Notes under the pieces: model-generated
The model's database searches: none
What the model was told of the DNA's origin: nothing
The model's input: the letters and a program-made list of their open reading frames with translations, nothing else
Shown here: positions 48,901-56,983 of the stretch, piece by piece
Position numbering within the stretch: position 1 is the stretch's first letter
Layout of the letters: each line of letters starts with the position of its first letter
Program-made: the position numbers and the translations under genes
Assembly (NCBI GenBank): GCA_949752735.1
Contig: OX457047.1
Coordinates: 38,558,741-38,622,740 of the forward strand
Direction: 5' to 3'
From: Lumbricus terrestris
Lineage: Eukaryota; Annelida; Clitellata; Crassiclitellata; Lumbricidae
Length of the DNA: 64,000 nucleotides

Positions 48901-51900
48901 GATAGTGAGTGTTTGATGGATTGGAATTTAAGTAGATATTGATGGTAGAATTGATTGGATATGTAGCTGTTGAGGTTAAAATGGTTGGATAGGTAGATAT
49001 TGAGGGTTGAATTGATTGCCGAAATTTCATCCTTGATGATAACTATGCACGTGTTCGCAGTTATGGCAATTACCTATTTGGTAAATACCAATGACAGGTT
49101 TCACAGGTGTGGCCCTGGTGCAACTTGGTCACAGCTTGCAAAAGCACAAAAAGCTACAGTGAACAATGAGACAGTTTTTAAGTGCTCAGTCTTGATTTTT
49201 ATGGTTTTTCTTAGATTAATTTTGAATGGGCCGCAGAAGATGCGTAGCTCGTGGTGTTATGAATGACTACCATTGTGCTGGTAGTGGGTGGTTACTAGGC
49301 TAGTGCGTCAGGTGGGGCAGATGTTTGGTCCTTGGGTAAGTGGCACTGACTAATACACGTCTTTATCACTGTTTTTGTGCTTCTGCTTTTCTGTCTATCT
49401 ATCTATAACTCTATTCGTGTGTCTCTAACTCTTTATGTGCAGTCCTCTCGGCCAGCGTCTTTCTATTTGTCTGTCCTGCTGTATTTGTGTGTGTGCGTGC
49501 ATGTGTGGCATTGTGTGCGTGCGTGTGTGTGTGTGTGCTTGGGTGTATGTGGGTGTATGGGGGTTTGGCAGACTGCGTTCCTGTCCCAAGTCTGTTTATC
49601 TAACTGTTTTCAATAAGATGAAATTTTATGAATTTTCATGTCTTGATGGCTTTTTTCATCAAGAAGACATATGCTGGTGCTATTCGAATGGCAGGCATGT
49701 TGCTTTTGAAGAAGAATGGATTTAAAGTGTACCATGTATCCTTACGTGTTGTTCCATTGCAGATTGGAGAAGGACTACAATGCATTGAAAATGAAAGAGG
49801 ACGAAGAGCAAACTGAGATACGAGTAAGAACCTTACAAATGTTCTTTAATTATGCACACAATATGCAACAATGCATGTTCGAAAGTGCTATGTCATGTCA
49901 GAAAGGTTGTCCAACGATGTCAGGTAAGATTCTGAGTCCGGATGCTGGAAGGGCCTGAGGAAGGATGTGGAAGAGCTGGTGAGGTGGGTTGTTGTTGTAG
50001 GGCGCGGTGGTGTAGTGGTGGCGTCGTTGCCTTGAAGCCGGAAGGTTCGAGGTTCGAATCCACCTCAAGTCGCCGCGTAGGAACCTTGGGCAAGTCCTTC
50101 ACTCGCAATTGCTGAGCGCTTCGGCGTGAAACTCCGATGCAGTGTCCGCTCTGCAGTCGGGAGCGCCTCTGAGTAGTGAGCTTGAGGGGGCGCTATAGCA
50201 AGTGCACATACAAACATACAAACAAACTCTACATTGCTGCAAGCAGGTGCCATATAGATGTTTGATTACATTACACTGCATTGCTGTAATCAGGCACTAT
50301 ATAAATGTACGATGACATTACACTGCATTGCTGTAAGCGGGTGCTATATAAATGTACGATGACATTACACTGCATTGCGTCTGTTCTTGCAGAGACTGAG
50401 AACGGAGAATCGTCTGCTGAGGCAGCGAATCGACAACCTGGAGACGGAGACTGCGACGCTGGCCGACCGTCTCATTCAGGATCAGGTGAAGTACGCGCAG
50501 CAGTCGGAGGAGATATACACGCTGCGAAGAGCCGTGTCGTACACACGACGGCAGAGCAGCGTCGAGGTGTCGAGCTCGAGCATGAAATCAGATGATCTCG
50601 ACAAGGTATTGTGTTGTATTGTATTGTATTGTGTTGTATTGTGTTGTATTGTATTGTGTTGTATTGTATTGTATTATGGTGCTTCTGCACAAGGAAAAAC
50701 ACAAAAACGACATGTATTATCATAATAATAGTAATAATAATAATTAGTAGTTATTATAATATTATATGCCAATATAATGCTTGCATGTGTTCAATCTGTG
50801 TTTTGACAATCTGTTTGTTCTAATAGTTAACTGAATCACTAATTTGTATGTGCACTTGTTATAGCGCCTAGTCAGAAGCGCTCCTGACTACAGCGCGGAC
50901 ACTGCATCGGAGTTTCACGCCGAAGTGCTGAGCAATTGCGAGTGCAGGACTTGCCCAAGGTCCCTACATGGCGGCTTGAAGTGAATTTGAACCTGCCACC
51001 CTCTGGTTGCAAGGCAACGAGCATACACACTACACCACCTTGCCCCAGAAATGTCTAACATTTTGATACAATGCAGCTTAGTGTTGTTGTGCATGTCAGA
51101 GAAGAAACTGTTGTTAATGAAATTCTTTCAACAATTTACATGTACTTGTGGTTGATCAGGATGGCCTTACTTCGGGCTTTGACGAAGATGTTAACGGAAG
51201 TACTGTGGAGCAGCTGCAGAAGACGGTGGCTGATATGGTAAACGAAGAGATCAAGGCGAAGGCTGTCATTCAGGACCTGCGCACCAGGATACAGGAACTG
51301 GAAAAGGTACGTGGTAAAGTTAGGATCTCATCTCCCGCGTGCACAAAACATTGGGAAGGGATGATGTGTGGGGTGGAAGCAGGTGCAGTACCTTTGGCAC
51401 AGCACGGTATCATGGGCAATGGGCATGGTATCATGGGCACAGCATGGTATCAAGGGCCCTGCATGGTATCATGGTCAATTGGTCATGGTAACATAGGCAT
51501 GGCATGGTATCATGACGTGACATAGTATCATGGGCAGCGCATGGTATCATGGGCAATGGGCATGGTATCATGGGCACAGCATGGTATCAAGGACCCTGCA
51601 TGGTATCATGGGCATGGTAACATAGGCATGACATGGTATCATGACGTGGCATAGTATCATGGGCAGGGCATGGTATCATGGGCAATGGGCATGGTATCAA
51701 GGGCACAGCATGGTATCATGGGCATGGTAACATGGGCATGGTAACATAGGCATGACATGGCATCATGACTTGACATGGTATCATGGGCAATGGGCATGGC
51801 ATATTATCATAGCCTAACAGGGTATCATGGGCAGGGCAGGTTCTTCGCTCACAATTGCTCAGCACCATCGCATGATATTTATCCATGGTAGGCACCTCCC

Positions 51901-54900
51901 ATCGATTAGTTTAGATTAGATTAGATTTGATGAGTGGTGCTTAATCAACGCACAATGATGATGACGATGATGATATTTTATCTTTTTCCAATGTATCGGC
52001 AATCTGTTAATGTTCCCATTTGTGACAAGGACTGCTTTAAAGACCAAAACTTGAACTTTTGCCTTCATTGCTCCTACACTTTGAAATTGGCCCTCTGAGT
52101 TGACGTGTTCCTCGTTATCAACTGCTACCCCAAGTTTTCTTTCCGCTGTCTCAAACCAACTTTTTACTTCGGGTCTTTTGCACTGGGAGCGCCTCTGATC
52201 GGTGTGCACTATGAGGAGTGTACTTCATGAATTTATGGACACAATTTACAATACAATTTGTGACCAATGTACTTTCCCATTTTCCAGGCTAATCAGCAGG
52301 CCAGTGCAGAGCCTAGCATCGATGTTCAGAATCTCCAGGACCAGCTGATCGCGAGTAAGATGCGAGAGGCAGAGGCCAATCTCTCGACTAGAGAACTCGA
52401 ACAGAAGGTTAACGAACTCGAAAAGTACTGGCAGGTAGAAGTCGATCCTATTTTTTAAACTTTATAATTTAACGAAGACATTTTTAAGAAGATGAGACTT
52501 AGCTTCCCAATGGATTATGATTTTATGTTGTGTATCATGGTTTTACTTGCTTGTTTTTACCAATTTTTGTATATGGAGGATGAGGTACGTTTCGGCAACC
52601 GCGCATTCTCGGTCGCTGGTTCCAGATATTGGATATCTGTCCGACCATCGACTCATCAAATGGTCCACAGACCTACAACGACCACCACCAATCTATGTCA
52701 CCGAAACTCATCGGTCTTGGAAGCATTTTCAAGTCGATGAGTTCCGCTCGGCTCTTCAAGAGTCGCCATTATGCGACAAGGACTATCTAAGACCTCTGGA
52801 TGCCGACCAACTGGCAGCTGTCTACGACAGCGTCATCACCAATATCCTTGACAGACTGGTCCACTTTCGTGAGGTGACCATCCGCAAGAGACCATCTGAT
52901 CCATGGTTCGATGACGTCTGCCGAGACCAGAAGAAGCGAGCACGACGCCTAGAGCGCCGTGTTCACAGTGCTAAGACGGAGGTGGCCAGATCTTTGCGTC
53001 GCGCAGAATGGCTAAAGGGACTTCGACAATATCGCCCAATCTAAACACCAGACGCTCGGATTTCTGGCTACAGACGATTAAACTCTATCGTACTGCGCCT
53101 CGCAAACTATGGCAAACCATCGACAAGGTGCTTGGTCGGGGACGAACTCCAGCGGACAATCTCATTTCAGCCGATGAATTCCATAAGTTCTTCGACAAGA
53201 AAGTGGCTGACGTGAGAGAGTCCACTGCTGATGCTGCTGACCCAACCTACATACCTACCTCTCACTGTCTACCGTCATTCTCGTCAGTTACAGTCGATGA
53301 CATTCTGGGGCTCATCCAGTGCACTCCAAACAAGCAGTCAACGGCCGATCCACTGCCCACGTGGCTGCTGAAGGAATGCGCTGGAACGATCGCCCCATTT
53401 ATTACTCAACTGGTGAACTACTCTATGGCAACTGGCAAAGTTCCAACGGCCTTCAAAGTAGCAACCATCACTCCGCTACCAAAGAAACCTGGCTTAGATA
53501 CTGCGGACGTCAAAAACTATCGGCCATTCTCCAACTTGTCCGTTATGTCAAAAATTCTGGAAAGGGTCGTATCCAGGCAACTTGTTCACTATCTCAATAT
53601 CAACCAGTTATTCCCAGACAGGCAGTCGGCCTACCGTGCTTTCCACTCCACCGAGACGGCTCTCGCAGATATTCTGTCTGACATTCTTCTTGCGATTGAC
53701 TCTGGCAACTTCTCTCTTCTTTCACTCCTGGATCTGTCTGCCGCATTTGACACTGTCGATCACACTATCCTGCTCCAGCGACTGCATCTTTCTTTTGGTT
53801 TGTCTTCCACTGCTTTACAGTGGATGACCTCCTACCTCACTGACAGACAGCAATGTGTCCGCCATGCCGGCTCCTCTTCAAAATCCACCTTCATTACCTG
53901 TGGCGTTCCTCAAGGCTCAGTCCTGGGACCCATTCTCTTCCTCCTCTATACCGCCGATATCTTAACTCTAATATCCAACCATGGTCTGCAGGGTCATCTC
54001 TACGCTGATGACTCGCAGATCTATGGCTTCTGTCATCCTTGTCCAACTGAAGTCCAGAATCTGCGATCCATCTCAACGAGCTGCATCAGTGACATCGCTG
54101 ACTGGATGAAATGCAACCGACTGCAACTTAATTCATCCAAGTCGGAATTTCTCTGGTGCTCGTCTACGCGCAGAGTGGGAAAACTAGACCGCAGCCCATT
54201 CGTCATTGGTGGGGATGCTGTCGTGCCAAAGAGTGAGGTCCGCGATCTCGGTCTTCTACTCGACAGTAACCTGTCAATGACACCACATATCACTGCAGTT
54301 GTACGAACCAGCTTCGGAATACTGAGACAGCTGAGATCTGTGTCTCGGTCACTCACACAGGAAGTGACACGCCACCTGATACAAAGTTTAATTTTGGGCC
54401 GAATCGATTACTGCAATGTCGCCTTTGCTGGCTTGCCACAGCGCAGTATCATTCGGCTTCAGGCGGTCATCAATGCTGCTGCTCGTCTGGTCCTGCGATT
54501 GAAAAAATTCGACCACATTTCTAGCGCGATTCGAGACCAGCTTCAGTGGCTTGGCATAGGTGACCGCATCAATTTCAAACTTTGTATCCTAATGTACAAA
54601 TGCCTCAACAATTGCGCACCAGCTTACCTCGCGGACAACATCAAACCGCTAGCAGACGATCCAAGGAGGTCCCGGCTGCGATCGTCCAAGACCGCCGACG
54701 TGTTCATTCCTGCGACGAAAACAAAAATGGGCAATCGCGCCTTTCGCGTCGCAGGCCCACGCGCCTGGAACAGTCTTCCATCAACCATCCAGGATATCAA
54801 AACTGTATCAACTTTTAAAAAACAATTGTAGCTACACTTGCTCTCGAGCTCATGACATTTACTCTGACAGTTGACATTATGCGTGTAAAGCATCCTAGAA

Positions 54901-55512
54901 GTAGCTTGCTACTGACGATGCTATACAAATTGTCTGAATTACATTACATTACATTACATTGGAAGAGTCATCCACCAGACATTAGATTTGTCACTTCAGT
55001 CGACTCTTTCAGATCATAGCTTGAATCTCATTTGTTTGCTAAGGCTTATCCCGCAGTTAGCCGTTTGTGAGGCGCCCTTGTAGCAGTATGGCCATGTCAT
55101 GGTGCCATAAAAATTGTCGTTATTATTATTATTATTACTATTATTATTACTATTTTTATTATTACTATTATTATTGCTACTATTATTATTATTATTACTA
55201 TTATTATTAACGAACTCAAAAGAGGTGTAACGGTGTATTGTTGTTGAATTGAAATGTTTGTTATTATTATGGTAATACATGTATGTCGTTTTTGTGTTTT
55301 CCCTTGTGCAGAAGCATCTTGAGTCTGTGAACAGTCCCGATGTGAAGTGGAAACTTGGAAGGTCTAAACTCCAGGAAGTATCGGACGAACTGATGTCGGC
55401 GAAGATCCGTGAGGCTGGAATGACGGCCGAGTCTACGGAATTGAAGCAGAAGTTTATGGAGCTTGAAACGAAAGTCAGTTGCGACATGTTTGATGGATAG
55501 ATAGATAGATAC

Positions 55513-55567
<55 letters not shown>

Positions 55568-56940
55568 GTAGGTAGGTAGATAGATAGATAGATAGATAGA
55601 TAGATTAGATAGATAGATTAGGTAGGTAGGTAGGTAGGTAGGTAGGTAGGTAGGTAGGTAGGTAGGTAGATAGATAGATAGTCTTATGGATCATTGCTTT
55701 CCTATTGTTTTCCTATTGTTTTTTATGCATCTTTTGATAGCAGAAAACGATCGGTTAAATTACCATAGTTTATATGTGTGTTTGATCATGCAGAAGGAAG
55801 AGGAAGCTGGCTGTTGACTTTTTGGCTAAATTGACGTTTGGCTAAATATTATCTTTTGGCTATTATCTTTTGTCTCTTTTCTTTTAGCGGAACAATGTGC
55901 TTCTTTGGGTGTCCCCATTGTCACAGATTGCTAAGCTGATTAATAATGCATTGCTTCCATTCCATGATTGGTGCACAGTAAAGGTGTATTGTTGTTGTTG
56001 TTGAATTAAAATGTTTGTTGAATTTAAATGTTTGTTGAATTGAAATGTTTGTTGAATTTAAATGTTTGTGGAATTTAAATGTTTGTTGAATTTGAAGGTT
56101 TTGTAAAGGTTTGTTGAATTGAATTTTTGTGTGTGTAGAATCACATCCACGAACGACAGATCCGACGTCTTGAAGGAGAGAACGAAAAGCTGAAGGACGT
56201 CAACTTAGAACACGAAGCAAAGGAAAAGGAGATGGAGAGTCAATCGAATGATCTGTGTCGACAAATAACGGACATGGAAACGAAGGTAGGTGGAGTCACA
56301 ACGCCCTCGATATGATTGGGTCAAGTGGAATGTATGGGTTGCTCAATATTGAAGTGGTTAGAATGCTGGACTGGCAATGGAGAGAGGTAGTTGATACCTG
56401 TATCTGGAGCTAATAATGATAATAGTAATAATAATAATAATAATCAGTGCCTAAAGAGTGGGAAAATAAGTGCATGGACGCCCCTTACCTCTCCAAAAGA
56501 AATGCCTGGACGCCCTTTATACCTTTCCAGTCTGTGCTCGCCAATAAGTGGCTGGACGGCGTTCAGATTTTAAAATAAGTGCATGGACGCCGTCCATGAC
56601 CGTCCAGGCACACTTTAAGCCCTGATAATAATTATAATAATAAATCGATGAGGGGTTCCATTCCAGATGCACCACTTTTTTAATTTCGAAGACCCTGGAG
56701 AATGAAGTGCGTATAATAATAAAAAGAATAGTAATAATAATAATTTATTATGATAATAATTATAATAATAATCATGTTATTGACAAGCTCACCGATGAAC
56801 CGCACTAAGTAGCCTTGAGAAATATGCAACTTGGCAGAACGTATCTGATGACTTTACGGAACATGCGGCTGAGTTGGGATTTATTTATATTTTGTTCTTA
56901 GAGCAAGAGTGTTATGATTTAATTATCCCATCTGAGAGGG

Positions 56941-56983
<43 letters not shown>

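Noticed and set aside
50000..50075. tRNA gene
   Set aside because: It has A and B boxes but sits at the head of a repeated SINE and no proper cloverleaf was evident.
51375..51840. CRISPR-like alternation of repeats and short spacers
   Set aside because: Unit length varies, the spacers are themselves repeat variants, and the context is a eukaryotic intron.
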